Shown here one piece after another: positions 31,253 through 40,257 of a stretch of DNA of 64,000 nucleotides; the stretch's first letter is position 1, and every line of letters starts with the position of its first letter. This DNA is from Lacipirellula parvula (GTDB lineage: Bacteria > Planctomycetota > Planctomycetia > Pirellulales > Lacipirellulaceae). The notes beneath the pieces were generated by a model, which was not told the origin of the DNA, did not search any database, and saw only the letters and a list, made by a program, of their open reading frames with translations. The stretch lies in NCBI RefSeq assembly GCF_009177095.1, contig NZ_AP021861.1, positions 1,674,001 to 1,738,000 on the forward strand, given 5' to 3'. The translations under genes and the position numbers were made by a program.

Positions 31253-34219
31253 CTACAAGTAATTCAAAAGCGACATTTGCAGAATGCTGCCAGTAACGCG
31301 GAGCGAAGCTTCGAGCGAAACTTGTCGCGCGGTGAGGTTCGAGATTGCTTCGACCAGATCGACTTCCATTTCGTCGGAGAGCGCGGTGCGGAGTTGGACG
31401 TCTTCGTCTTCGAGGTTCTTCTGCGTGACGTCGAGCGCTTGTTGGCGGGCGCCGACTTCCGAACGCGAGAACGTGACGCGCTCGATATCGGCGTCGATCC
31501 CTGAGATGGCGTCTTCGATCCCCTTGATGTCGTTCGCCCCGAGGGCGTCTTTCAGGCGAATGAGCGTCGTAAAGACGCTGGGCGTGTCGAGGTAGTTTTT
31601 GTCGGCGCCCGACAGCGTGCCGGAGACGCTGGTCGCGCTCGTCGCGTCGGGGGCGACGAGGCCCAGGTATTTCGCGGCTTCGCTGCCCTCGGAAGCAGTG
31701 ACGGTGATCGGGCTGCCCGAGAGGTTGACGATTTCGATGCCGTTGCCGGTGGCGTTCAGCCGTGCGGCGACGACGGGCGTGGGCGAGTTCTCGGGGCGGT
31801 TGTTGATCTGGTCGATGACGTCCTGCACCGTCTTCGCGGCGGAAACGTCGAAGTCGAGATGCGTCGCGCCGGGGCCCGAGCCGAGCGTGATGCGGAAGTC
31901 GTTGACGACATTCGGCAGATTGCTGAGAAACCCGGCGGGGGCCGCTTGGCCGCCGGTGGTGATCGTATAGGGCTGGCCGCCGCCGTCGGTGAGGTCGATG
32001 CCGTTGCCGTCGGCGCTCAGGGTGGCGGTGATCTGAACGCCGCCTGTGTTGTTCGATGCGTGGCCGTTGATCAGCGCGATGACGTCTTGGACGGTCTTCG
32101 CGCCGGCGGTGTCGATGTCGAGGTTCACCGTGCCGCCGACGCCGTCGCTGGCTGCGATGGTGAAGTCGTTGACGATGTCGGGAATGTTTTGCTCGTAGGC
32201 GTCGCGTCGCGTCGGAACGCCGACGCCGCGATTGAGGTCGGCGAGCCGCGTGTCTCCGTTAAAAGAGCGAATGCCGAGCTGCGAGGCGGTGCGGCCGCCG
32301 TTCTCGCCGATCTGCAAATTGGCGCCGCTGAGCCGCGAGCGAAGGTTGATGCCGCTGCCGTCGGCGTTGATTTCAGCCTGCAGGCCGGCCTCCGACCCGT
32401 TGATGATGTTCAGCAGGTCTTCGACGGTTTCGGCTTCGTCGAACGAGAGGGTGTAGGTTGCTTCGCCGCTGACGACGCGGATGCCGCTCGCCAGATCGAG
32501 CGGTTCGCCGCTGCCGCCGGAGAACGTGGCCGTGGCGTTGACGCTGACGGGCTGGGTACCGGCCTGAGCGGCGAAGACGGTGTCGCTGGCGTCGATCGTG
32601 GCGGTGAAGGTGCCTTCGCTATTGATCGCGGCCGCGACGTTGTTGGCGCTGGAGGCGTTGTTCTTGATGAACACGTAGAGCGTGTTCGCGGCGCCGCCGC
32701 TGTTGCCGGTGTTGCCTTGGACGTTGAGAGCGTCGCTCGGCTGGATGAACGAGAGGGGATCGTGCGAGCCGACGCCTTCGGCGCTCGTATCGGGCGTGGC
32801 GGTGAAAGTTCCTTCGGCGTTGATGGCGTTCATCACGTCGCCGACGGTCGTCGTCGCGGCCGCCGAGTCGATCGTGATTGTCAGCTGCTTCGACGTGGAG
32901 TTGTAGTTGACGCTGGGCGTGGAGCCGAGTCCCGCCTGGCTGTTGACGACGATGTTGACGTTGTTGAACGCCGTGCCGGCGGCGTTGGCGGTGAGCGTAA
33001 GGTCGTTGCCCGTGCCGCTGAATTGGAGCGAGGCGGAGGCGGCGCGGGCCGTGGCGGAGTATTGCGCGTATTCGGAGCCTTTGGGAACGCCCGGCGTGGC
33101 GCGCAGCAGTTCGTCGTCGACGAACTGCACGGTGGCGCCGTTGTACTGGGGGCCGTTGACGGAAGCGCGAATCAGCAGGTCGTTGTTGCTGCCGGCGGAT
33201 TCGAGCCGGGTTTGCGCTTTGGCGCCGAGGAGGCTGCTCAGCGAGGTGGTTTTCGTCACCAACGGATTGAGGTCCGTGCCGACGAGCGGGTTGGTGAGTG
33301 TGCCGACGTTGTTGAGGATGCCCAACTCGCTGGCCGCTTTGCCGCTGTTCACTTCCTTGACGGAGAGATTGCCGCCGCCGGCAGGGTCGAGCTGCAGCGT
33401 GAGCCCCTGCCCCGTGATGGTGGCCGAAACGCGGCGTCCCGCGGGTGGATTCGCTTCGATCAGCCGCACGACGTCGCCGACGGTGGCGGCGTGGCTGATG
33501 TCGACGATGCTGGAATTGGTTCCGTCTGAGACCTGGATGGCGCCGTTGGCGCTGATGCCCTTGCCGCCGCGGAGCGAGCTGAGCGGGGTGTCGGCCGTCA
33601 GCTGTGGATTCAGGTCGATGCCGCCGAGGACTTCGTTCGAGATGCCGCCGAAAACCGATTGGCCGCTGGCGTTCGTGGAGAAGAGCACGCCCAGATCGGA
33701 GTAGGCTTGGATCGACTTGTTGTCGCCGTTGTAGGTGACGTGCGCGCCGTCGTACGAGTAGGGCTCGACGTTGGTTTGCGAGCCGGCGAACAGGTAGCGG
33801 CCGCGGAACTGCGTGTTGCCGACGGAGACCAGCTGCTCGATGGCACGGTTGATTTCGGTGATGGCGGCCTGACGTTCCGTGTCGGTCGAGGTCGTGCCCG
33901 AGACGCCGAGGGCCAGACCGCGGATGTCGCCCAGCATGCTGGCGACGTTGTTCAGCGCGACGTCGGTGCTTTTGAGGAACGACTGGCCGGTTTCGATGTT
34001 CGAGCTGATTTGCGTTTTGCGTTCGAGCAGCCGTTGCAGCGTCATCGCGCGGCGAGCGGCGGGGGCGTCTTCGCTCGGTAGCGTGAACCGCTGGCCCGTG
34101 CTGACCTGGTTTTGCAGTCGGAACAGGTCGAGCTGGTCGCCCTGCATTTGCGCGAGCAGGCGCTGGCGGACCAGCAGGCTGCTGACGCGGGTGCTCGGGA
34201 GCGGGATGATGCTGGCCAT
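31253..34219 (-). CDS. flgL: Hook-filament junction protein FlgL, greatly enlarged
   Basis: 988 residues against a usual 300-400. The flagellin-like N-terminus reads STRVSSLLVRQRLLAQMQGDQ, with NQVSTGQRFTLPSEDAPAARRAM and NTQFRGRYLFAGSQTNVEPY, which is diagnostic of FlgL. The C-terminal helices end LEASLRVTGSILQMSLLNYL. Between about 215 and 880 lie roughly four hook-IN-type repeats (LSSLRGGKGI, TVGDVVRLIEA, TVQDVIALINGH, TVQDVIDQINNR) plus Ala/Asn-rich spacers. The same repeat type fills FliD. It lies 77 bases downstream of flgK. Confidence 0.92.
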   Translation of the reverse strand: MASIIPLPSTRVSSLLVRQRLLAQMQGDQLDLFRLQNQVSTGQRFTLPSEDAPAARRAMTLQRLLERKTQISSNIETGQSFLKSTDVALNNVASMLGDIRGLALGVSGTTSTDTERQAAITEINRAIEQLVSVGNTQFRGRYLFAGSQTNVEPYSYDGAHVTYNGDNKSIQAYSDLGVLFSTNASGQSVFGGISNEVLGGIDLNPQLTADTPLSSLRGGKGISANGAIQVSDGTNSSIVDISHAATVGDVVRLIEANPPAGRRVSATITGQGLTLQLDPAGGGNLSVKEVNSGKAASELGILNNVGTLTNPLVGTDLNPLVTKTTSLSSLLGAKAQTRLESAGSNNDLLIRASVNGPQYNGATVQFVDDELLRATPGVPKGSEYAQYSATARAASASLQFSGTGNDLTLTANAAGTAFNNVNIVVNSQAGLGSTPSVNYNSTSKQLTITIDSAAATTTVGDVMNAINAEGTFTATPDTSAEGVGSHDPLSFIQPSDALNVQGNTGNSGGAANTLYVFIKNNASSANNVAAAINSEGTFTATIDASDTVFAAQAGTQPVSVNATATFSGGSGEPLDLASGIRVVSGEATYTLSFDEAETVEDLLNIINGSEAGLQAEINADGSGINLRSRLSGANLQIGENGGRTASQLGIRSFNGDTRLADLNRGVGVPTRRDAYEQNIPDIVNDFTIAASDGVGGTVNLDIDTAGAKTVQDVIALINGHASNNTGGVQITATLSADGNGIDLTDGGGQPYTITTGGQAAPAGFLSNLPNVVNDFRITLGSGPGATHLDFDVSAAKTVQDVIDQINNRPENSPTPVVAARLNATGNGIEIVNLSGSPITVTASEGSEAAKYLGLVAPDATSATSVSGTLSGADKNYLDTPSVFTTLIRLKDALGANDIKGIEDAISGIDADIERVTFSRSEVGARQQALDVTQKNLEDEDVQLRTALSDEMEVDLVEAISNLTARQVSLEASLRVTGSILQMSLLNYL

Positions 34220-34296
34220 GGCTGGAGACGGCTCTGGGGGCCGGCTGTGCGTGTTTTATGAACCACGCCGGGGTCGGGACGACCCGGCTCGCTGGG

Positions 34297-35994
34297 TTAC
34301 AGGTTGACGAGGACGTCCATGAGTTCGGAGAGCGTCGAGATGAATCTCGCCGAGGCCTGGTAGGTGCGTTGGAGCATGATCATGTCGATCGCTTCTTCGT
34401 CGAGATTGACGCCGCTGACGGCTTGCGCTTTGGCTTCGAGCGTTTGCTCGAACACGTTGAAGCCGTCCGCCAGCGAGGCGGCGACGGTCGCGCCTTGAGC
34501 CGTCTCGTTAATCAGTTGGTCGTAGAGTCCGGTGATCGAGTTGCCGTTCAGGCTCGACAGCCCGGCGTCGTGGAGAGCGACCAAGCGTTGGCCGTTTTCG
34601 ACGTTGACGCCAATGCCTGCGGACGAGGCGGCGAATTTCGAGCCGTCGGCGGCCACGACGTCGTTGATCGCCAAGGTCGAGGCGCTCGAACCGGTGAAGA
34701 ACGTGTTGATGCCGATCGAGGCGAGGAAGCCGCTGTTGTCGTCGGCGAACGAGAGCCGCGTTTCGGCGCTGCCGGCTGTGAGCTTCAGCTTGTTGTCGGT
34801 AGTGACTTGCGCGGTCACGCCGGCGATGGCGTTGATTTGGTTGACGATCGACCCCAGCGACGAGTCGTCCTGGAGTCCGTCGAGATCGACGTTGATGACG
34901 TGCGTCTCGGTCAGCTTGGTGGTCGTGTTGTAGACGAGTAGCTTGAACTGACCGTTCGTCGGCGTGAACGGCAGACCGGCGTCGTCGAGCGGCACGCCGG
35001 CGTTGTTCACCGATTCGGTGCTGGTGACGCTTTGGAAGCCGGTGGCGCCTTGGCCTTGCGAGTAGATTTTATTGAACTCGAACGCGAGTGATGCGGCGAA
35101 GTTATCGAGCCGATCGAGGAAGCCGCCGACGATCTTGTCGCGGGCTTCGTAAATGCCGTGGAGTTCGCCGCCGGCGACGTGAAGCGGGCTGTTGTTTTCG
35201 GCGAACTGGATGGTCGCAACGGGCCGCCCGTCCTTGGTGGCGTAGTCGGTTTTGACTAGCCGGTTCGTGCCCTCGAAAACGAGCAACTCGCCGCCGACGG
35301 TCACGTTGACCGCGCCGACGGCGTTTTCCGTGACGTTGACGTCGGCGATTTCGGAGAGGCGTTTGAGGGCGACGCTGCGCTGGCTGCGGAGGGCGCCGGC
35401 CTGGCTCGCCGTGGGGTTGCCCCCCTCCAGCGAGACAATTTGAACGTTGAGCTTGCGGATGTTGTCCGTCAGCGAGTTGATCTCGTCGGTGAGGTTGTTC
35501 ACCTCGATGCCGAACTCTTCGTACGAAGTGTTGACGCGCCGGCTAAGCGTGTTGATCGTGGTGGCGAGCGACTTGCCCGCTTGCACCGCGAGGTTGCGGA
35601 CGGCCATTTCGTCCGGCTGATCGATCACTTGATCGATGCTATTGAAGAAGTTCGACATCTGCGTGCTGACGTCGGTGTCCGACAGCTCGCCGACGATCGA
35701 TTCGAGGTCGGTGTAGGCCTTCTGTTGGATGTCGGCGCTGGCGCGATCGCTGGCGACGCCGCGGAGGCGGTCTTCGACGAAGGAGTCGATGTTCTGCACG
35801 ATGCCGGCGATTTGGACGCCGAGACCGAGCGTGAGATTCCCCAGTTTTTGCACTGGGGCGGGCGTGTAGAGGGTTCGCTCGCGGACGTAGCCCGGCGTGT
35901 TGGCGTTGGAAATATTATTTCCCACGACATGCAAGCCGATTTCCATCGCTTGCAGCGTGTTGCCGGCCATCTGAATGGAGCCGAAGAGCGACAT
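34297..35994 (-). CDS. flgK: Hook-associated protein FlgK
   Basis: 565 residues; joins hook and filament. The N-terminal rod/hook signature AMEIGLHVVGNNISNANTPGY is present, and the C-terminus ends VNLDEEAIDMIMLQRTYQAS plus FISTLSELMDVLVNL. A coiled segment (FNSIDQVIDQPDEMAVRNL) lies in between. Length is normal, unlike its partner FlgL. It is the gene immediately upstream of flgL. Confidence 0.95.
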   Translation of the reverse strand: MSLFGSIQMAGNTLQAMEIGLHVVGNNISNANTPGYVRERTLYTPAPVQKLGNLTLGLGVQIAGIVQNIDSFVEDRLRGVASDRASADIQQKAYTDLESIVGELSDTDVSTQMSNFFNSIDQVIDQPDEMAVRNLAVQAGKSLATTINTLSRRVNTSYEEFGIEVNNLTDEINSLTDNIRKLNVQIVSLEGGNPTASQAGALRSQRSVALKRLSEIADVNVTENAVGAVNVTVGGELLVFEGTNRLVKTDYATKDGRPVATIQFAENNSPLHVAGGELHGIYEARDKIVGGFLDRLDNFAASLAFEFNKIYSQGQGATGFQSVTSTESVNNAGVPLDDAGLPFTPTNGQFKLLVYNTTTKLTETHVINVDLDGLQDDSSLGSIVNQINAIAGVTAQVTTDNKLKLTAGSAETRLSFADDNSGFLASIGINTFFTGSSASTLAINDVVAADGSKFAASSAGIGVNVENGQRLVALHDAGLSSLNGNSITGLYDQLINETAQGATVAASLADGFNVFEQTLEAKAQAVSGVNLDEEAIDMIMLQRTYQASARFISTLSELMDVLVNL

Positions 35995-36109
35995 AACAAG
36001 GCCGATGAGCTAATGGAGAAGCGCCGCGCGTGGGAAGCGCGACGTGACGCCCGACCGGCAGCCCGTTGCTGCCGACCGTCGTCTTTGCGCGCTAAACTCG
36101 CGGCGTTTC

Positions 36110-36622
36110 CTAAACTGCCTGGTCGATGAGCGAGCCTCCTCGTTCCACGAGGCGACCTTTTCCATATGTCGGCTGCGAACGGCCTCCGGTAGCAATGATC
36201 TCCAGCATTTGTGAAAGATGTAGGACGGTGCGCTGTACGGCGACCCACTGCGCGAGGCACTCGTGGCGGATGAGTTCCGCCCGTTGACGAGCCTCGGCGA
36301 CCGGGGTTTTTAGGGCATTTGCGGTCGCACGGGGCAATGCGGCCGAGAGTTCTTCGATGGAGCGCGAGGGGAGCCCCTGGGCGTCGGCTTGCGCGAGAAG
36401 TTCTTGCCGGCGCTGCTGGCATGCTTGCAGCTCCGCGGCGAGTTCGCTTTCCCGCACGGTGAGATCGGCGAGGCCCTGATGGTCGCGCTGGATGATCAAA
36501 TTACGCTTCATCGAGAGGAGCGCGAGAAGCTCGTGCTGCGCCGTCGAAAGACGATGGAGCAACTCGGCGAGTTCCGATTCCCAGTGAAGCGACGTGGCGG
36601 CGATCAAGGTTGGCGCCCTCAT
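36110..36622 (-). CDS. FlgN-like flagellar chaperone
   Basis: About 170 residues, nearly all helical, Gln/Leu/Glu/Arg-rich: LAELLHRLSTAQHELLALLSMKRNLI matches the FlgN pattern of an N-terminal amphipathic helix followed by KR-xLIxxD. It is probably the export chaperone of FlgK/FlgL, which it precedes. ATG 36622 is preferred over GTG 36631, because the latter lies inside the 86-bp repeat; the ATG itself is the repeat's end. The assignment rests on position and helix pattern. Confidence 0.7.
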   Translation of the reverse strand: MRAPTLIAATSLHWESELAELLHRLSTAQHELLALLSMKRNLIIQRDHQGLADLTVRESELAAELQACQQRRQELLAQADAQGLPSRSIEELSAALPRATANALKTPVAEARQRAELIRHECLAQWVAVQRTVLHLSQMLEIIATGGRSQPTYGKGRLVERGGSLIDQAV

Positions 36623-36705
36623 GAAAGCCACCGGCTCGGCCGGTGGACGAGGCTAGCGGTGAGCCGCCTCGTGATTCGTCCGCCGGCGGAGCCGGCGGCT
36701 TTTAT
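36620..36705. repeat. 86-bp hairpin repeat, copy B
   Basis: Same length and ends as copy A at 6723: starts CATGAAAGCCACCGGC and ends GGAGCCGGCGGCTTTTAT. The middle 40 bases differ. It fills the flgJ-flgN gap, and its first three bases are the flgN start codon on the minus strand. Confidence 0.8.
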
Positions 36706-36742
36706 GGAGCCGGCAGTTGCCGGCGGTTGTTCGAAATAAGAC

Positions 36743-37123
36743 TTAGCGGCGACGAAGCGAGGAGAGGTCGGTGAGCGACGCCGCGGAAGGCTTATTCACC
36801 TTGTCGAGCAGCGCCGCTTCTTTGGGGAACTGACGCTTGAACATTGCGCCGGCGAGATCGCCCGCATTTGACTTCGTCATTTCATCCGCCAGTTGATGAT
36901 CAAGTTGTTGTTGGAAAATTTTCTCAGCGTTGCCGCCGTTGAAGTAAGCAGGTTCGCCGAGGGTGCTCCGCATCGACTTCATCATCTCGCCGTAGAAGCT
37001 CTTGCCGACGAAGTCTTGGAAGGCGTTCTGCAGTTGGCGAGCGCCCTTGAGACGCTGCTCTTCGGACGTGTACGTCGCCCGCAACGGTTCGATATTCGCG
37101 GTGCTGTTGAGGTTGATGTTCAT
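36743..37123 (-). CDS. flgJ: FlgJ-type rod-binding protein (no muramidase domain)
   Basis: 126 residues comprising only the N-terminal rod-binding domain: LKGARQLQNAFQDFVGKSFYGEMMKSMRSTL corresponds to the family signature (A-xxFExxFIxxMLKxMR), and FNGGNAEKIFQQQLDHQLADEM follows. The glucosaminidase domain found in enterobacterial FlgJ is absent, as in many phyla, so another enzyme must open the wall. It lies downstream of flgI. Confidence 0.88.
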   Translation of the reverse strand: MNINLNSTANIEPLRATYTSEEQRLKGARQLQNAFQDFVGKSFYGEMMKSMRSTLGEPAYFNGGNAEKIFQQQLDHQLADEMTKSNAGDLAGAMFKRQFPKEAALLDKVNKPSAASLTDLSSLRRR

Positions 37124-37165
37124 GGTGGAATGGAAAGCTACTGCGAAGAAGAGATGTGCTTGGGT

Positions 37166-37260
37166 TTGTCAGTTGTCAGTGGTCCGTTGTCAGTTGCGAA
37201 GACAGGAGGAGTCTTGCGGCGGCGACAGCAGCAACTGACTACTGACCACTGACGACGGAC
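37166..37260. repeat. Heptamer inverted repeat, word TTGTCAG (copy 2)
   Basis: Left arm in 7-base register: TTGTCAG 37166 and 37173, TGGTCCG 37180, TTGTCAG 37187. Right arm: AACTGAC 37233, TACTGAC 37240, CACTGAC 37247, GACGGAC 37254. The loop is about 45 bases. It lies between flgI and flgJ. Confidence 0.93.
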
Positions 37261-37272
37261 GATTTGCACTTT

Positions 37273-38334
37273 CTATTCCACAATCAAGCGCCCATGCAAT
37301 TTTCCGCTACGAGCAATCTCTTTAATAATTTCGATGCGATCTTCGTTCGGCACTTTGATCGAGTTGAGGGCGTCGACCAGGGCATCGAGCTTCGTTGAAT
37401 TCACTTGCTCGGTGCCGATCGGCGTGAACCCGGGCGGGTCGCCCGCTTCGATGACGACGTTGTTGTGCGAGATGACGACGTCGCCGATGGTGACGTCGCC
37501 GCTGATGACGATCGTGCCCGTGCGATTGTTGATGATGACGCGGGCTTCGGGCTCGGCCGAGTAGATGTCGACGTCGAGGATGTCGGCGACGAACGCGACG
37601 GGGTTGTCTTGGTATTCTTGCGGAATGCGGACGACGATGTTCGAGGCGTTGACCGCTTGCACGAAGCCGTCGCCTTCGCGGGAGTAGAGCTTGTGGATCG
37701 AGTCGACCACTTCCGTGGCGGTTTGGAAGTTGGCGTGGTGTTCTTCGAGGATCAGCGTGATGCAGCCGTTGTGAACGAACGGCGTGAAGACGTCTTCTTC
37801 CATCTGGCAGCCCCCTTTGACGATCGCGACCATTGGCGATTCGGGGTCTTGCAGGTGAAGGGCGCCTTCGCACAGGCCGTAGACGCGGCGGTCTTGCGTG
37901 TGGGGGCCTTGCAACGCGGCGAACGCGAGCCGGCCGCCGTTAAGACTCTTGCCGTTGATGCCGCTGACATAGCAATCGATTTGATCGCCGCGACGAGCGC
38001 CGGTGGCCGGCACGCGGGCGGTGACCATCACGAGGGCGACGTTCTTCACCTTTTCGAGGTCTTGCAGCCCGCTGCGACCGCCGAGGGGGACTTCCGGCAC
38101 CGGCACGCCCATGATTTCCATCGCGCGAGCGAGCGCCCGCATCGTCGCGGGGTCTTTCGCTTCGCCCGTGCCCGGCAGACCGACGACGAGGCCGAACCCG
38201 CGCAGCACGTTCGTTTCCTGGCCCTTCACGCGGACGATGTTCCGCAAGACGGTGCGGGCGTGAAGGTCGCCGGCGCCAACGCCCAGCGAAGCGACGGCGA
38301 GCAGCATCAGGATGGCGGAGCGGAAGAGTGTCAT
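37273..38334 (-). CDS. flgI: Flagellar P-ring protein FlgI
   Basis: 353 residues; forms the periplasmic P ring around the rod. From ATG 38334 there is a Sec signal (MTLFRSAILMLLAVASLGVG). The family start of the mature chain is NIVRVKGQETNVLRGFGLVVGLPGTGEA. Later motifs: NVALVMVTARVPATGARRGDQ, VQAVNASNIVVRIP, NNRTGTIVISGDVTIG and LVDALNSIKVPNEDRIEIIK. The open frame extends to 38421 but overlaps flgH. A P ring implies peptidoglycan in this organism. Confidence 0.95.
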   Translation of the reverse strand: MTLFRSAILMLLAVASLGVGAGDLHARTVLRNIVRVKGQETNVLRGFGLVVGLPGTGEAKDPATMRALARAMEIMGVPVPEVPLGGRSGLQDLEKVKNVALVMVTARVPATGARRGDQIDCYVSGINGKSLNGGRLAFAALQGPHTQDRRVYGLCEGALHLQDPESPMVAIVKGGCQMEEDVFTPFVHNGCITLILEEHHANFQTATEVVDSIHKLYSREGDGFVQAVNASNIVVRIPQEYQDNPVAFVADILDVDIYSAEPEARVIINNRTGTIVISGDVTIGDVVISHNNVVIEAGDPPGFTPIGTEQVNSTKLDALVDALNSIKVPNEDRIEIIKEIARSGKLHGRLIVE

Positions 38335-38381
38335 AATCGTCAATCGAAAAGCAGGCGATAAGGAGCGACAGGCAGGCGGCT

Positions 38382-39083
38382 TTAGAACGCCTTGTAGCGA
38401 TCGTAGAACTTCGCGAACCAACCCCGTTCGTAACCTTCGCGAACCATGCCAACCTCTTTCTTTTTGATGTTGAGGTTGACCATCGAGTCGGTGGTGACGG
38501 TGCGATCGGGCTGGATCGACTCGCGGCTCACCTCGCCGTTGAGGAAGATTTTCCAGTTCTCTTCGTTGTTCTCGACGTTCCAGTTGGCCTCGATGTAGAG
38601 GTTGCCGTTGGGGCGGATGTCGATCACTTCGGCGCCGATTTTGAACGACATCGCGTCGCGAAGTTCGAGGTCGGATTCGGCCCGGTACTGGCTATTGTTG
38701 ATGCCCGCGATGCGGGGGTCGCCCGCGGCCTGTTCGGCGAGGCGGATCGATTTGCCGTCGAAGGCGAGCCAGCTGGTGAGGGCCTGGTTGATGAACGAGT
38801 TTTTGCGTTGTTCGGCGTCGCCTTCGCTGATCATGCGGGTGCGGTAATCGACGATCACGGTGAGCGTGTCGTGGAGCTGCACCTCGCGGGGGCGATGGTC
38901 TTCCGGCAGTTCGCGAAACATGAAGCTGCCGGTTTGCATCGTCGTCCCGGTTTGCGGCTGGGAGGCGATTGGCGCCAGGAACAGGCTGCTGTCCTGAGCG
39001 TGGGCCGAGCCGACGAGCAGAGCACTGGCCGTGAACGAGGCGGCGAGCGACGAGCGGCGAAGGTTGTTTGAGAAGAGCGACAT
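38382..39083 (-). CDS. flgH: Flagellar L-ring protein FlgH
   Basis: 233 residues from ATG 39083 (SLFSNNLRRSSLAASFTASA, Sec signal cleaved near AHAQ). The FlgH core is seen as LHDTLTVIVDYRTRMISEGDA, FKIGAEVIDIRPNGNLYIEAN and the C-terminal IKKKEVGMVREGYERGWFA. There is no lipobox cysteine in the signal, whereas FlgH is normally a lipoprotein. The protein is still long enough for an outer-membrane ring, implying a bushing in an outer membrane. Confidence 0.9.
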   Translation of the reverse strand: MSLFSNNLRRSSLAASFTASALLVGSAHAQDSSLFLAPIASQPQTGTTMQTGSFMFRELPEDHRPREVQLHDTLTVIVDYRTRMISEGDAEQRKNSFINQALTSWLAFDGKSIRLAEQAAGDPRIAGINNSQYRAESDLELRDAMSFKIGAEVIDIRPNGNLYIEANWNVENNEENWKIFLNGEVSRESIQPDRTVTTDSMVNLNIKKKEVGMVREGYERGWFAKFYDRYKAF

Positions 39084-39119
39084 GAGATGTTCCGGTGAGG
39101 GTGCCGGGGGGAATTGCAA

Positions 39120-40202
39120 TTACCGCGCCGAAGCTGGATTGGAGGCAATTTCAGTCGCCGAGGTTCCGGCGGTGAAGATTTCGAGTTCGCGGACGCCGAC
39201 CACGCGAGCGGCGTAACGTTCCTTGCTAGCGACCGATTGCACCATCACCAGATCGCCTATTCCGCCATCCTGCTGGGCGATGGCGTAGGTGCGAACCGAG
39301 ACGCCAGCGGCGCGGGCGCGGATGCTAACGCGCTCGTTGCGGCGAACGACGATGGGCGAGCGAAGCTGGTTGGTTTGGATCATCGAGTCGGGGCGAATCC
39401 CTTGGACTGCCTCGTGGCCGATGACCGCTTCGAGCGTCGTGGCCGCCTGAGCGGGGAGGGCGCCGAGGTAAGGACGGAGTTCGACGTCGGTGCGGCGGAC
39501 GAGGTCGCCGCGGTTGATTGGCTGCAGGGCGAAGATTGCCATCTCTAGGCGATCGACCTTGGCGTAGACCATCGCCACGGGCTTGTCGTTGGCGTGCAGC
39601 GTCAGCTTTTGGCGGCCGATCCACGGGGCCTCGCCGCCGGTGAAGCGGATGCTATCGCCCGCCTGCTCGACGATGCCGACGAGCTTCGAATCGGCTTCGA
39701 CGCGAACATTCCAAAGATCGTGGCCTGTTTGCTGGTAGAGGTGGCGACGCACGGCGGTCGAGAGTTGCTCGGCCGTGAGCTGGACTTCGGCCTCGGTGCG
39801 GAGGGCCGGCTGTTGCGGCGCGACAGGCTTCGCAGCGGCGCCTGCAACGGCGCCCGCGGCGGGGGCGACGCTGGCAACAGGTTCGGGGCTTACGGAAACG
39901 ACCGCGGTGCCGCCAAAGCGAATGCCGCGGACCTCGATGCCGCGCGAAGCGACCAGGTCGCGAATCTCGGCGAGGCGGAGGTACTGCGGCGTGCCAGCGA
40001 CAGGGGAGGGGATGAGCGGCGTCGCGGCCAGTTGGTCGCGGAGGGCGGCGTCGGCCGATTTGATCTCGGCAATATCGCCCAGCAGGACGACGCTTCCCTT
40101 GGCTTCGACGCGATTGCGGAGGATGACCTCGGTCGCGTGGGCGGCGGCGGCCCAGCAGAGGGCGACCGAGAACAGGGCGAGCGTGATGATCTGGCGTGAC
40201 AT
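39120..40202 (-). CDS. flgA: P-ring assembly chaperone FlgA
   Basis: 360 residues, periplasmic, with signal peptide MSRQIITLALFSVALCWAAAAHA. The C-terminal SAF/FlgA domain shows FALQPINRGDLVRRTDVEL, IRPDSMIQTNQLRSPIVVRRNERVSI, VRTYAIAQQDGGIGDLVMV and RYAARVVGVRELEI. The N-terminal half carries an extra domain (residues 25-110, VEAKGSVVLLGDIAEI) and an Ala/Pro linker, making it longer than the common 220-residue form. It helps FlgI assemble, matching its place beside flgH/flgI. Confidence 0.9.
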   Translation of the reverse strand: MSRQIITLALFSVALCWAAAAHATEVILRNRVEAKGSVVLLGDIAEIKSADAALRDQLAATPLIPSPVAGTPQYLRLAEIRDLVASRGIEVRGIRFGGTAVVSVSPEPVASVAPAAGAVAGAAAKPVAPQQPALRTEAEVQLTAEQLSTAVRRHLYQQTGHDLWNVRVEADSKLVGIVEQAGDSIRFTGGEAPWIGRQKLTLHANDKPVAMVYAKVDRLEMAIFALQPINRGDLVRRTDVELRPYLGALPAQAATTLEAVIGHEAVQGIRPDSMIQTNQLRSPIVVRRNERVSIRARAAGVSVRTYAIAQQDGGIGDLVMVQSVASKERYAARVVGVRELEIFTAGTSATEIASNPASAR

Positions 40203-40257
40203 GGCGTTGATTACCGAGGCGTAGGCTACCGGGGCGTGCTAGCGTTGCGAGGCTACG

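Noticed and set aside
31859-33529. A 556-codon plus-strand frame opposite flgL
   Set aside because: Shadow of flgL; sequence is Val/Asp/Gly/Arg-rich noise.
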